Part shown: piece after piece, positions 48,642-62,308 of the stretch
Layout of the letters: each line of letters starts with the position of its first letter
Numbering within the stretch: the first letter of the stretch is position 1
DNA from: Struthio camelus
Lineage: Eukaryota > Chordata > Aves > Struthioniformes > Struthionidae
NCBI RefSeq assembly: GCF_040807025.1
Contig: NC_090942.1
Span: forward strand, 194,116,247 to 194,180,246
Length of the DNA: 64,000 nucleotides
Direction of reading: 5' to 3'
Program-made: the position numbers and the translations under genes
The notes under the pieces: model-generated
The model's input: only the letters and a program-made list of their open reading frames with translations
Databases searched by the model: none
What the model was told of the DNA's origin: nothing

Positions 48642-49799
48642 CAGCGCGCCGGGGCTCGCCGCTCCCCGCCTTCCCCTCCGCCCTGCCTCGCCGAAAGCAA
48701 AAGTTCAGGCCGTGTCACCGCGCCGTGCCCGGGCCAGGCCGGCCGCAGCGCCGCCACCTCCGGCCCCCCCGCCCGGCCCGGCCCGGCTGCGGCGCGGCCC
48801 CTGGCAGCGGCTGGGGCTGAGCCGTGGCGGAGCCGCGCGGCGCCGGGGCTGCCCGTCCCCGACGGCGGTGCCGTGTGTGTGCCCGTGCCGCGTCCCGGCG
48901 CCGCGGGGTTTGCCGTCTGGCCGCAGGGGGGAGGGAAGGAGGGGGCAGAAACCACCAGCGATGGGGAAAGAGCAGAGGCAGGACAAGGGTTGCAGAAATA
49001 CCACGCGTTTAATAAGTAAGCTGCCGTATCTGCCCTGCTGGTTTTGTTAAGCTTGGCTTACGGGGGTTTCCTTCCCAATAATGGCACAGGCTTCGCTCCT
49101 GCGGCGCCGTCCCTAGACGTAGCAGCTCGGGAGTAACCCGCTGGCAGCAGGGTTTTCCGCCCTACCCTGCGCAGAGCGGGGCCGAGCGGCGAGTTCAGCC
49201 TGCCCCATCCCCGAGGCCCGTGGGCACTCGCTGCGCAGGTGGCTCCCGGCGTCACCCTCGGTGCCCGCGGCCCAGCCCACGCTCTCCGTCACGGTGGTGG
49301 CTGGCAGCGCGCAGCGGGACGGTGCTGCGGCGGCCCCTCGTCCGCGTGGGTGGCGAACGGGCAGCTTTGCTGCTGCCAACGCATCGCCCTCCCAGGCCTC
49401 TGTCAAGAACACCTTGCCCACCGGGACCTGATTTTAGGACGGAGCTAGAGCAAAGGGTGTCGTGGCACTGTTGCGTTAGACCGTGGCTGGAGTAGGCTTT
49501 AGCTGTCTGCGTGAAGGCAGAACCTTCCGCTCCCTTATGGTAATAAATGCGTTAAGTGCTCACACGTAGCCCGGTATCGGCGCGTTGTGCTGCTGTGTTC
49601 GTGATTTCGTTCCAGTTAGGGCAAGGCGCGGTCCGCGGTGGTGCGGAGCAGTCTGCTTCTGAGTTACGCTACGCCACGCTTCGCTCGCTAGTGTCTGCAG
49701 TACTCGTGTTTTAAAAATAATATCAACTCAAACAGTGTACTTTTATACATATACTTTTGACTGCATGGCTAAGAATGTGCGTTAGCTCAGATTTTTGTA

Positions 49800-49846
49800 G
49801 ATTTTATTATTTTATTATTTTTTATTTTTATTTTTTACAGGTAGGC
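49800..49846 (+). other. (TTATT)n tract ending in CAG|GTAGGC, recursive-splice-like
   Basis: A T-rich run of TTATT/TTTTA units leads directly into TTTTTTACAG at 49831-49840, followed at once by gtaggc. An acceptor fused to a donor is the layout of recursive splice (zero-length exon) sites reported in some long vertebrate introns. The donor half is only moderate. Confidence 0.3.
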
Positions 49847-51012
49847 AGCATCCCTTTAAGGAAAAGTAGTGTTATCTTAAATTAATTTTTAGCTGAAGGC
49901 TTTAAAAATAATTTATTAATTACTATCTATGTGTCTGACAGAAAAATCAAAAAGTTAACTGTCTGAAGACATCTTTCTTGAGAAAGTTTAACAAAAGTAA
50001 AATGACTGATACCTGACAACTTTTGAATAAGGTAGCTTGTCACTTGAAAATGCTGTTTTTTTCCAGTGGTATTTCAGTCTTCTGGAAGAAAGTCAAGATA
50101 TGCCAATTGCCTTTTCAGAATGAGTAGGGGAGAGTAAGTAAATCAAGGCAGAAATAAAATCAAAACTCCCAAATCCAAGCAAACAAATAAGTTACACTGC
50201 TAACAGAGTTTCTCATTAGGAGCTTCTTATTTTATTACTTCTTCTTCCTGTGTTGCTTCAACACAGAATAAGTCTCGCACACCTTCTTCTGGCAAACTAA
50301 GCACTTCCGATGCCTGCAAACCTATCTTACCACCAGGAAAGCCGTTCCTGTTAACTTGCTGGATGTGGAGCATTTCCCCTTGTCCCTCCCTTCCGCTGCA
50401 GTGGGTATCCTGCGACTTTTAGCCCGTGATGTGCACATCCTGTTTTAACATAATTAAATATTAGGAAGCTGTATGTAAATAGCATCCTGGTGCGGTGGGC
50501 GCATGTCGCCGTAATTCCTTCCAGCCCCCGGGTGTGGTACTGAGACGATGCTCACAAAGTTACACGCTTGCACCTTTTGTCGCTGCTGATTGTTCAGCTG
50601 GATAGAAAATTTTTTCCTTAACCCCCTTTTCAGGCTTTGTTATCCGGAGCCTACGGACGGCCACTGGGGGTCAACGTTATAATGACCTGGCTGAGACGTG
50701 AAGGCGTTCAACCCTTGCCTCGCTTATCGTGATGAATCCATGGCTCAGCCTGAATAGGGGTTTCTTCGATTCAGGATGCGTTTCCTTACGCAGCTGGCCT
50801 ACTCCTCTCTTAGCTCTAATCTCTGCTCCAACTGAAGCCTGAGTGAGTTGTGGGCGCTGGGAGAGGAGGAGCCTCGCTTGAAATGAGGGGTGTAGATAAG
50901 TGGCAGCCTTTTCTGCTGACACGACGTGTGCGGGGTGTGCCTTAGAGCCTGGCTCCAGCTTACGGCCTGGGGTACATCGATTGCATGGGGGTGTTTCACA
51001 GTCAGACAGATT

Positions 51013-51031
51013 CCCCCCCCCCCCCCCCCCC
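51013..51031. repeat. C19 homopolymer
   Basis: Nineteen consecutive C followed by AG. Prone to sequencing error; the length should be treated as approximate. Confidence 0.85.
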
Positions 51032-52800
51032 AGTTAAACTTCGAAACACTTTATCCTGTTGGAGCTTACCTATTTGTAAGTGTGAACAAGGGCCCTTTGC
51101 AATTATGCACAAAATCTGTGAAACTGCTAAGAGATTGAAAATAATTTGCTCTTTGTGCATGGTGGTGGCAATCTCAGGTTAGTCATCCAGAAATCAAGAG
51201 CTAACTGCTCTAATGTTTGCGAATATATACTGCCCTGATCTAGTATCCGATGACGAATCGCCTTTTTGTTTTTCACTGAACAAAAAAGCTCAGTGGTGTC
51301 GACCTTATCTGTTGGGAGGTCAGAATAGCATCCAACCTCTTATTGTTTCCTTCCAAATAAAAAGTAAAGGTAGAAGCCAAAAATAGTAACTTAAAATCAT
51401 CAGTATTAGCTTACTAATTGTTCTCAGTTGTACATGCAAAGTGCTTTATTCTGGACTTTCTTAGGACAAACTCTGCTTTAAGAAGAAAAAAAAATCCAGC
51501 TCCGAGCCATAGGGGGGGCAAAGTCCGCGGGAGCACCAGCACTGGCGCTGCTGCGTGAAGCCCGTGGCGTGCCCTGCCAGCCCCGCTGCCTTGCTGAACG
51601 TGAGCAAGTGCTGATAGCAGCCCTAGTTGCTCAGAGAAAACTGAAGCAAGAACAAGATCTGTTTCAGAGATAACCAAGAAATTGTGAAAGTTACATGGAA
51701 GAATGAAACTTTTCAGAGCAGTCTAGTGAAAGCAGCGCTTGCTTTTACCTGCCCTAGTGAGAGATGTAGGGCTTGAGACGGTTCACAGGCCCTGGAGAAC
51801 TTCATCGCGGCTGTAGGTAACTTTGCTCAAACCTGACAGCTTTTGGCGAATCATCGTACGTAAAAAATGAAGCACCTATGTGCCGTGCGTATTGCATAAT
51901 GTCTTTGCTTTATGTCAAAGTAGTTGTGCGACTTATCATACAGGAACTATCAGTCCTTCCATGGATAGTCGTCTTCCACTTTCCCAAATGGGTTCAAATC
52001 ACAAGCTATAGCATTATGTTGGCTAAAATCAGTAATTGTTTGGATAGAAGTTGTTACTGAACAGAACCTGTGAAGCTTTGGTGGCATTCATCTCGAGCTG
52101 GTGAGGTTACTTATTTTGTAACAGTGGCAGATGTTAAGGCTGCATGCTTATTTACACCTCTGAGACTTCTAGTCCCCAGGCAGCTTGATCATCTCAACTT
52201 ATTTGTTACTGTTGCTGAGCGAAACTGGATGATATCTGGTTGCAGAAGGATGAATGGATGTAAGCCTGCGTGCCTGAAGACGCAACAGGTGCAGAGTTGG
52301 TGCCCTGAGTGGCGTTACTATAAGAACATTTCGTGGCCAGGACTTATTCTAGGATGAATCGGTCTCCGTACAAAATAAATTCTGGGGTGCGGTGTGCTTG
52401 ATTCGAAAGTCACACAAGTGTGTTGAAGTGTTTGGAAAGACTCTGGGAAATGAAGAATGCTCTTTGTGGAAGTCGTCAAAAGCATTTGATCCTAGCGCTG
52501 TCAATGATTTAAATCACAGAAATTTATATGGAACTCGAGTGTTAAAAGGGGAACGAATAGGTCTTTGTGAGGTTTTTATCACATGGTTCTTTTTCTACGT
52601 GGAAACATCACTGTAACTGAAGATCACCTTGAAGAATTGCTGTGTGTTCCCTCGGTGCTGGTTAAATACTTGTAGGTATTTATTTCCTTTGTAGTAGAGT
52701 AGATCCTTTCCTTGGTGATTTGTGAATCTCTAGCATCATGCATTGTGTTGTACATTTATTTGTTTGTGTGTGTGTATAGTTCCCTCCTATTTCTATGTAT

Positions 52801-52816
52801 GTATATATATATATAT
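52801..52816. repeat. (TA)n microsatellite
   Basis: Short GTATATATATATATAT run in FOXO1 intron 1. Confidence 0.8.
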
Positions 52817-55800
52817 GAATAAATGAAATATTTTTCTATTTATGAATTCTACCAACTTAAATCCTATCACAGGTTTATCTTCTTGCCTATGACACTGGTA
52901 ATAGCTTGAATACCTGGAAGTGATAGTTGTGTTCCCTCTGCACTGACCTGCTGCAACATCTGGTCTGATTTAAGGCAAATTCAGGGAAACTGTCATACCA
53001 TTTCCATCTGCTGACCACCCAATTCTGATTTTTACTTTTAATGACTTAGACTGTGCAGTGCCACTAAGTAGTTTTTAATAGTAACTTTCAGTGTTTACTT
53101 GTGAGTCACCAGCTTGAATTCTGCTTAGTAAGTTAGAAACTTCATGTGTAAAAGCTCAGCTTAATTTTTGCAAGTGCAAGGTGTTCTCCTTGCCTGAACC
53201 CAATAACTTTTGAAAATGGTAAAGCTGTATCTAGACGATAGCACTTAATTGTTTTTTCCTTTTAGAAGGAGAAATAGAATTAAATCTATGGTTGCATTTT
53301 TGATGACCTCAGCACATGCGTGAAGGAAAAGTCTGTTCTGGCCTCAAACCTGTACATGGCTGCCCCTTCTTTGGGACTGTCGGTAGTGTCTCCCTTTCAC
53401 GTCCCCCTGGGGTTTTGGTTGCCTCTGTGGACGGGGAGGACCTGACTGCAGGGTCTCTCGCTGCCCTGGGTGTGCCAGACCTTCCCTCTCCCCGACACTT
53501 GCAGCGTTCTTGTATCCATCAGTGGTTTTGAGCTGCTGTCTTGAGTTAAAAGTTGAAAAGGCTCTGTCTTGCCTTTGCCCATTTTCTCTTTGCTGTAATT
53601 GCTGTGCTGTCTCTTCAGTTACTTGCATCATCATGGGCAGGATTAAACACCAAAACAAAGCACCTGAGTGGCTCTGTATACTGACATAGTGAACTAAATC
53701 TTCCTAAAGTGCCTGACTTTCTCTTTGAAGAACCTCAATACAAAAAAGAGGTTTTAGGGAAAAAGTTAGTATGTGAAAACAAGGATTTCTGATGAACATG
53801 TTTTTGTAACCTTGAGTAATGAATGCTGAAATAAGATGCAGTGCATATACCTGATAAATAGCTTTTTTTTTTCCTGCTTTAAGAAACATATAAGAGATAA
53901 ATGCATCCACTTTTTGTAACCTTAATGTGCCAAAGTGAGTTTTAAACGTTGGGGAAATGCTGCTCTTCAGCATGATAAGCTGCACTTCAGAAATGGAAAA
54001 AGTGCACTGAGAAGAGGCACCTTTCAAAGAACTGCACCCGTGCTGCTCCGTAGAAGGCTTCAGTTTGAATTGTATTTCTCTCGGCAGACGAGTGCTATCC
54101 ACCTTCAAGTATTATTTCTAAATAGTAAACGTTACTCCTGTGTGTTCAGCAAACAAAGCTGCTCCGTTACTATACTTCACTGTGTAACATGCAAACCTCT
54201 TAGCTGAGCAGTGCGGCAGCTATATTATGCGTAGTTTCTTGGTTGTTCTCAATACCTAGTGCCGGTAGTGGGGGAATAAAAAGCCTGAAATCCACTGCCT
54301 TTACTGGATTGATGATTATCTCATATTGTGGACCTCCAGCTTTTGATAAGTGGGTGTACAGAGCTTTACCAAATCACTTTAAATAGTATCCAGAGAAGCA
54401 AATTTATTCCAGTTTGGAAGCACTTCTGCAGTAAATGGTAAAGGTTTAGGAGTGCTTTACTTCCTGATACCTCAGACCAAAAGTGGCTAGGCTTAAAAAC
54501 GCATTTGCTTGAACTCTCCCGAGACTCCGCTGCATCAAACGGAGAGGAGAGTTTGGTCAGGGCAGCGGAGGACAGTGCTCGCTTTGCTCAGGCAACTTGC
54601 TCTTGTCAATGGCATCTCGCACCGCTGCGCGCTGTCAGTGGTATTATAGTCCCGTTTGGAAATTTCTGTTATTCGAGAGCTAATTAAACTTAAAGGTACA
54701 AGTCAGCTCTTGTCCTAGCCTCAGAAACCTAATTTGGGGGAACGCTGGGAACTGCCGCTTCGAGCAGCCCGCCTTTCCCCGAGCGCTTTGCTGGTGCGTT
54801 AGCTGCAGCCCAGACTTGGGTTGGTGAGAGTGTGCGGCTTCTTTTTTTTTGTCGAGGCTGTTTTTACGGCGCCGTTCTTGGAGGGTTAGGTTTTGCAGCT
54901 TGGCACGTACCTACGTGAGAGAGCGTGCTGTGTGCGTGTGGTACGTATTCTCTAAAACAGCCCGTATTCAGATGGAAACCTGGACTGACAGCCAAAAAAG
55001 TGCTTGCAAACAGAGCTGCCCTTAACACATAGTATTTGCCTAGTAAATTATATCTCCTAGCTGTGCTCTGTTATATGTAAGAGCTCTTATTTAATTAGCA
55101 ACCTTTTTTTTTTTTCCCCCCCCCCGAGTATCTACTGTACAGAGGCCGTTTCAGGCCAGACATCCTGCGTCAGGATGCGAAAGGATCGAGCGGACTGCAC
55201 TCGTTCCTTCTTGCATCTTGGTGTCTCCTTCTAAAAAAAGTTAGATGCTCACCCCTCCTGCCCCTGTATTTAATCTAGTTAGTGTTAGAATGAGATTTTA
55301 ATCACGCATGGAAATTAGGAAATTAGAAGCGTTTTTTTGCAGTGTTCATATATGAAATATTCATACGTGTAAGCAGCCTTTCTGCTCTCCATGGAAACGG
55401 TAACTTTGGGCAAAGTTGGAAGGTTTGCGAAGGAGCCAGATGGCAGGGTGCAGCTGCTCTCTCCGAAGGCTGATCCGCAGCTCCGGCTGCCCCGGCGCCG
55501 CTCTCCTGATGCGGAGGAGAAGGGCAATAAGTGAGGAAACGCGCTCTATCCGGGGGGGTTCGCCAGTGGGGTGCTCGGTGCCGTGCGGCTGGTTTGAAAT
55601 CTGCGGGAACTGGCTGCGTGTAGACCTGCAGCAGCATCTCCAAGCAAGCTGTGTCACTGTTGCCTTGCTTTCTGCTCGCCCATCCGCAGTCCGGTGAATC
55701 CCCGTCCTCGCCTGTGGCCTCACCTTTAACGCTGCGGCTGTATACGCTTCTTGACATATGCAGAACTTGACCGGTTAGTTTATATGCCGACTTATTTAAA

Positions 55801-55945
55801 TTTAGAGAATTAGCATTCTATTTGTTTAATTTGCTTTTTGGCAGTTAGCAGGCAACAGGGAGGGTTTTTCTTCTTGCTTTTTTGGGGCTGGTATATAGAC
55901 ATTCATTTTGCAGGAGAAAACCAAAAAGCAAAGTACAAGCTTTTT

Positions 55946-55948
<3 letters not shown>

Positions 55949-55976
<28 letters not shown>
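55949..55976. repeat. (TC)14 microsatellite
   Basis: Pure TC repeats flanked by TTTTTTCT and CAAATAAGG in FOXO1 intron 1. Confidence 0.9.
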
Positions 55977-56570
55977 CAAATAAGGCCTATATGCATAGTT
56001 CAGAATATGGACTTTTCTTTAATTGTTCAAATATTATTGCCCAAATATTATTGCCAATCACGCGTTGCAATGAAAAGTTAGCAGCTTCTTAAGTTTTCTT
56101 ATGCTTGCCTCCAGAAGCTGTAACGTGGGTGGAGTTTCACTTACCCATCACTAACTTTTCTAGCTATGCAGTTAGATAAGGCTGAAGCAACTTGCTCTAA
56201 ATGTGGTGACTTGTTAGACCGCATTTATTGTGCAAATGAGCTTCCATCCTGCAAGATCAGCAGAAATGCTTGATGTTTGCCTGGATGGAAATTAATTAAA
56301 ATTTGGCGACTGAAATTAAAGGAACGGATTTGTTGCCTGTTGCTTTATATGGAGCTGTCTTTCTGTTCCCATAATGTGAATTAGCACAATTGCAAATCGT
56401 TCTTGACTTGTGGAGCTTTTCAAGTTCAAGCTGGTGCTGTGTTCTGGCACCTGTAGTATCCTTAGATTCAGGCCAAACTTGCTTCACTTTGCCTGTTGTC
56501 CTAGAAGATGAGTTTAAACATATTTGAAGCAGCTGATGGGAGTAAGGACACTCTCAATTCAAAAATAAAC

Positions 56571-56583
56571 GGGGGGGGGGGGG
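56571..56583. repeat. G13 homopolymer
   Basis: Thirteen G after AAAAATAAAC in FOXO1 intron 1; length may vary or be misread. Confidence 0.85.
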
Positions 56584-58511
56584 AATGGGGGCTGATCTGC
56601 TTATAGGTTGCATTTGCATAAAACTGTTCAAGTTATTTTGCTAATTGAATATAATTGCTAGTATAAGAAAGGGCCTGTGCAGTACATTTCTAATGTATGT
56701 GTATATATATATATCCAGATTTAAATTTTGATTGCCAAAAGCATGCTTACAGACTGAAAGATCTTTAGAGTTTGCCAACTAAATCATATCTTATAGCAAT
56801 GCTTTGCAATATACAGAATCTCTTAATCAGTTATTCAAAAAATGAAGACGCTGTTATTCAAAGGTGTTTCATAGCAGGCCTCCGCAATCCTCCGCCGTCA
56901 GGACGTGAAAGGCTTATGTGGATTTTGCTCCCATTTTTTTGTTATGTGTTGATTTCGGTTTCCAAAAATACCCTGTTCAAATGTGAACCTTCAAATTAAA
57001 TGTAATTGTTGGCAACCTCCACAACCCCTTCTCCCAGAAAGCCTGGCTCTGAAGGCATCCTGACGGTGCAGTGAGGGGAAAAGGGATTATTCCTGTTGCT
57101 CTCTCCCCTCTGGAATCACGTATTTTGCCCCCAGCAGGTACAATTTGTATCCCTCTGCTTAGTCTCTCTCTCCTTTCCTCCTCCCGTCTTTGCTCCCAAA
57201 CCTGCACGTTCAGGCGTGTGTTTTGGCGCACTGATATGCGTGCTCTCTGCTTTTGGGTGCTCAGCTGGCTTTGGATGCCTAGTCTTTAGGTCTCTGAACA
57301 GGTGCTTTTAATTTTTCGTTTGCGTTTGTGATCCTTAGATGAAGGGGAACATCTGGTTCATTTGCCCATCACTGACTCTTCCTGCTGTCTTGTTGCAGCT
57401 TGAGATGTACTTTGAGGAGGAAAGACCTTTTTTGACCCTTCCCCGGTGGACTGCCCTGCCAGACCTCTGCCGGTCTGGTGGCGGTGCCTTGCTGTGAGGA
57501 CCGCCCCGAACTACGTTTAACACTCGTTGTCTCATGAGTTGCTGTTGGATGCAAACTTTGGACGGAGTGAAAAGGTGGGGAGGTGTGAGCTGAAGAGAGG
57601 GGAAAACCTCGAGCCCGGCCTCTGCCCTTGGCTGGCCGAGTGCTGCGCAGAGGTTTCCCAGAGCGGCTGGAGCTGCGATCCGGCGGCTTTTCTGAGCCGG
57701 AGCTGAACGCAGTAGGTGGTCCCACTAAAACACTCGCTTTTATTTATTAGCCTAGCTTGCTGATATTTCTGTTGTTCACCTGTGATGGGGCGGTCCCAGA
57801 AAGGAATCAAATCTCCTGTTATCAATTACAGGCAGTAATTTATTGTGGTTCATCATATAGGCTAGACCTATTTAAAACTGCTTAAGGTATACTCCGTGGC
57901 TTCTCAGGAGGATGCTGTGCTGCTGCACTGATTTTTTTTCTTTTTTTTTCTTTGTTTTCTTAATGTAAGGTGTTTCCGCCTTCCCTAAGGTTTAAGGTGA
58001 GGAAAGCAACGGTTGTGCTCGAGTGAAAGATTCACGACAGAAGTGCTCTCCCAAGATGAATACTGATTGAGGAGATTCTTTCAGGTGTATGTTGTCTTTT
58101 TCTTCAGTGAGCTTGGCGGTGGTGCGTTAATTTGAGGTTTAACGAAGGCCAAGTTGCCAAAGCCGGGTCTGGTTCGGGTGTTCGCAGTTACTGTTTGCCC
58201 GCACCCCTGCTGCACTTCTCCTGCTTCAGCCCTGCGTTTTTGAGCCGAGTTGTGCTCAGCGGCTGGATCTGCAGTTTAAATCAGCAGCTGTTTGAAATTC
58301 AGGATGAGAATACACCCTCGCGTGTGACCTAATCAAATTACGTTATACAACTCAAACGTAAGGATCCATCACATGCTATTATCTAGATAGATAAATTTCG
58401 ATCTGGATTAGTATCTGGAAACGTATAGTGAAGGAAATAATACACAAAACACACAGTTTTCTTTTAGCAGCGAAAACCCAGAGTGTGTCTGCATGTTTAA
58501 GTCAGGAGAAC

Positions 58512-58535
58512 TTTTTTTTTTTTTTTTTTTTTTTT
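58512..58535. repeat. T24 homopolymer ending in CAG
   Basis: Twenty-four T followed by CAG and TTGTTATG. It resembles a splice acceptor, but no exon with a donor was recognised after it. Confidence 0.85.
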
Positions 58536-58686
58536 CAGTTGTTATGCTACCTTGGCCTTGCCGTCCTTGTCAGCTGCTTTTGCTGGCATTAAGGCAGAGG
58601 GGACAGGCACTTCTGCGTCTTGCATGCAAGCAGCACGACGCTCGGAAAAACTATGGGAATGCTGGAGAGGGCTAAACCAAGAGCTT

Positions 58687-58740
58687 TCGCTTTCTGCCCA
58701 AGCTTAATGTTTTTCGCTTTCTGCCCAAGCTTAATGTTTT
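58687..58740. repeat. 27-bp perfect tandem duplication
   Basis: TCGCTTTCTGCCCAAGCTTA plus seven more bases at 58687-58713 are repeated exactly at 58714-58740. A recent local duplication inside FOXO1 intron 1. Confidence 0.92.
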
Positions 58741-60448
58741 TCTGCCTTATTTCCCCTTCTTCCTTAATGAATATGCACAATCTCCAAGTTAAGTTGTTGA
58801 ATTTTTATGTCTGAGGGCTTGCCTTTCTGGCAAGAATGACTGGAGGTTTAGCGCGGGTTGAGGGTCTCGTCTCTCGTGCAGTTGGTGGGTTGTGCCCTTA
58901 CCCCCAAAGTGCAGTAAATCCATAGTGAGTACGTTCCCCAAACAAAAGCGAGGGCAGGAGTTTAAAGCAGAACTTTAAAACGCAGCCTGTTGCAACTGAT
59001 TTTTGGAAAATAAATAGGTGCGATGTTAATGCTGACTTTTCCGTGCTTGTTCAGAAACTTGAGAAGCTCTTGAGTAATCCAGTTCATTTAGTCTGCAAAA
59101 ACCTGATACGGCACTCTTGCCTATTTCTTCTTTACAGTTTTAGGGCAATTATATAGTAATAAGGATTAATACGAGAAACCGTACTCTCCTCTGCTTACAG
59201 TCCAAGCCAAAACTAGTCATTCCCTGATGCTACGCAGTCATCGTTTCTTTGAGGTTTTTAACTAAACTTTGCTCCAAATGCCTGCATTAGGTGAGCGACA
59301 GTGTTTTTTGGAGGCTATAAATCCTGACACACTCTTACTATATCTACCCCGCTCTTCAGAGCATCCTTCTGTTGCAGACCCATGGCAGAGAAGTCGAAAC
59401 CTGCAAAAATCATGATGTTGTTTGACAGGGATCCCTACTGAAGCACTGAAACAAAAATGAAGATGTAAATGAATTTGCAGTTATTGCACAATCTGGTTAT
59501 GCAACAAAGCTGATGGGGTAACTTATACATATACAGAAAAAAGCCTTTTTGCGGAGATGAGATTAAGCACAGTTTCGCCACGTTCTTTGCTCTGATGAGG
59601 GTAGCTGCGTTATTGGCTTCAAGCCCTGGTTAGCGAACTTCAGTGTTAAAGAACACAAGATATTCAGCTTTAGTTGACCGAGGATTTTTGTTGATGGAGC
59701 AAAAACTTAATTGGATCTTATGGACTGTTTATTTTGAAAGGAGCTTTTTAGCTCGAGGCCCAGAGTCCAAGCAATTAGCATTGCAGTAGTCAATCCTGGG
59801 GAAGGGTGCTGTGCTGTACTAAATGTTTTGTACTGTCAGCGTAATCTGAAACAGTGTTCAAGTGCATTTTGGGGATTTTTTTTTTGTTTGTTTGTTTAAT
59901 GGGTGATAGAGTTTCAGTTGGAGGCATCGGGTGCTCATCCAGCAGGTCCTTGGATAAGTGTTCGGCATTCCTTGCAGCTGGGAACTTAATTTGTTACTTC
60001 CTATGTTTTATTATTGCTCTGGAAGAAGTCGTACAGCGCTTCTGGCTCCTTCCTTTTGCATGAAGGTAGCGACGGACGGCGCAGCGCTGTGACTGTGGTT
60101 TCTCAGGCGGGTGAATAGGTTGATTGTTAAGGCTTTCCTGAAATTCAGTATGATACAGGGGTCTCTCTGCCACTTGCCTTGAGAAATGCCATGCCCACGC
60201 GGTTCAGGGTTGTCCCTGAGCGGGCACCTAGCAGAGCATAGGCAAGAAAAGATGGGTTGCCTCACTGATTTAAATAAATTCCTCATTGACTTCTGACTGC
60301 TAGAAGTGTCCTCCGGGAAGCTGTAAGTGAGCTGGGGTGCTGCAGGTAAGCACCAGCACAGGCTGCGTGTAGGGGTTTGCGGTGTCTCTTTCTCTGGATG
60401 CTATTAACAGCTTCTTGCAAATATCTTCCACATCACTGCTAATGCCTC

Positions 60449-60510
60449 GGGGCAGAGGTTTGGACTAGACAGACTCCTTGAGGTCCCTTCCAGCCCTAGG
60501 TCTCTATGGG
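60449..60510 (+). mobile_element. CR1 LINE 3' tail fragment
   Basis: GAGGTTTGGACTAGACAGAC followed by CTCCTTGAGGTCCCTTCCAG and CCCTAGG matches the CR1 3' tail pattern (TTGGACTAGATGACCTCC, then GAGGTCCCTTCCA). Only about 60 bp is recognisable and the 8-bp terminal repeats are eroded. Confidence 0.8.
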
Positions 60511-62285
60511 TGTATTTATGCTTTATTATGCAGTTAGCTGATCGGGGTTTTCTGTTAAAAGTGTATATCCTGCAGTAAAAGAGTGAAGAGGCGATTTGGT
60601 TTTTTTTGGGTTACAGATGGCCTGTTCATTGTAGGCAGAGCAATATCACAAGAGCTCCATTGTGTGTCTTCAACTGAGCAGATTTATTTGCAGCTCCTGG
60701 GCCTGTGGGAAACTGTTCTCGCAGATAAAACGTGCAGCCTCTAGAAACAGAACCTGTCGCGTCTCTCCAGAAATGGCTGGTATCTTTGTTAATTCATGTG
60801 CTGTGGCTCTTGGCCTGATTTTCATTGGTACTATTTTACTTATCCGTGGGACAATAAACCTTTTTCCCCCTCATCCCCTCCGTTGTTTCCCTTCTTACCT
60901 CTGTTTATATTAATTCCTGATAGGAGGAGCAAATAGATGATGATGTCTCCATGTGTAATGCTTATTGCTGATTGAAAGAAAAATTTTGCAAAGTAATGCA
61001 AAATTTGATGACTGCTCATGACAGCTCTGCAGTATGAGTTAACATTCAGAATGTTTTTATCCTAGTTTGCTCCTTAGAGGCTAATAGGGGGAACGCTGCT
61101 GGACTAATTTTAAGATGAATTATGCCATCTGCCATGCATGGTTTGCTGTATCAGCAGTAGGGGAGGAGATGGGATATATACAGTGTACAGATGGAATATG
61201 TACAGTGATCTGAAACAATATGTTTGCGTTCACTATAAAACTAATTAGAGCCGCAGAGCCTTTTTTCTTGGCGGCATTTTATATTCTGTGCTTTGGTTAT
61301 CAGATTGATATGTGACTCCAGCACTGCAATTGCTCTGTCTGGCCAGTGCCAAACTTAACAGACTGCTTGTTCCAGTGAGACTCACAAGTCACAGGTTATG
61401 CCGGATCCGTCCTCTTAGTGAGTCAAAGCGAAGCGTTACCAAGTACTTTTTTTGGAAAATACGGTGCGAACGTTGACCCTTGGGACTGCCAAACTGAACC
61501 AGATGTGACGTGCAACCCTTTCCCCTCTTCCCCTTCCCCAAAAAGAAGAAGAAAGGAAAAAGGGAAGAAAGTAGGCTTAAATGAGACTGGGGAAGATATC
61601 ATGGCAGCGCGTTGGGAAAAGTCAGTCGTGGCATGAGTTGCGTGCGTCTGTTGTGCAACGCTTGTCCTGCCGCAGCTCTCCCAGGCTGCCTCTGCTGTGC
61701 CGGTGGAGAGCGTCCCCAGGATGCGTCGGTCTTGCCGTCTGCGGCTGTGGGAAAGAGCGAGCTGGCGTTTGAAACCGAGAACTCATAACCACAGTGTAGC
61801 ACAAAACGTGTTGTGTCCCATCTTGTGTTCTGTCCAGAAACGATGGTTTTGGAGGCTCGCCAATCCGGCAGTAAGGTAAATGGGTTTGCAGCTTGGAGGT
61901 TGTGTGAAGGGGTATTGCAAGGGGTGGGATCTTAGAGTTTATGCTCCTTCAGCTCTGCCCCACCTTTGAGAACAGGATATAGCATTAGATAGTGCTTTAA
62001 TTATTAGCAGGCTGAGTGAATTCTGTTCTAAAATATAAAAAAAAAATCCTCCCTTGCTGTCTGTCCTAAAGGTGTAATTTTCTTATAAACTGATTTGGCT
62101 GGTGAACGGTAACGCCAAAAAGTACTAATAGGTTTTTGTGCTTTGTTCATATTTTGAGATTTTTACCAGAATTTTATCTCATGCACTTGTTTCTTGTGCC
62201 CTGAAAAACTGTATTTGAGAAATTCAGAGCAGAATATTGAAGCAGGTAGCAATTAAACCCCTTTCCTCCCTTTGCATGCATTTTA

Positions 62286-62308
62286 CTCCTCCTCCTCCTC
62301 CTCCTCCC
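62286..62308. repeat. (CTC)n microsatellite
   Basis: Seven tandem CTC units in FOXO1 intron 1. Confidence 0.9.

Noticed and set aside
58512-58700. Exon after the T24-CAG acceptor-like run
   Set aside because: No donor or conserved coding frame follows; homopolymer T-runs ending in CAG occur by chance.
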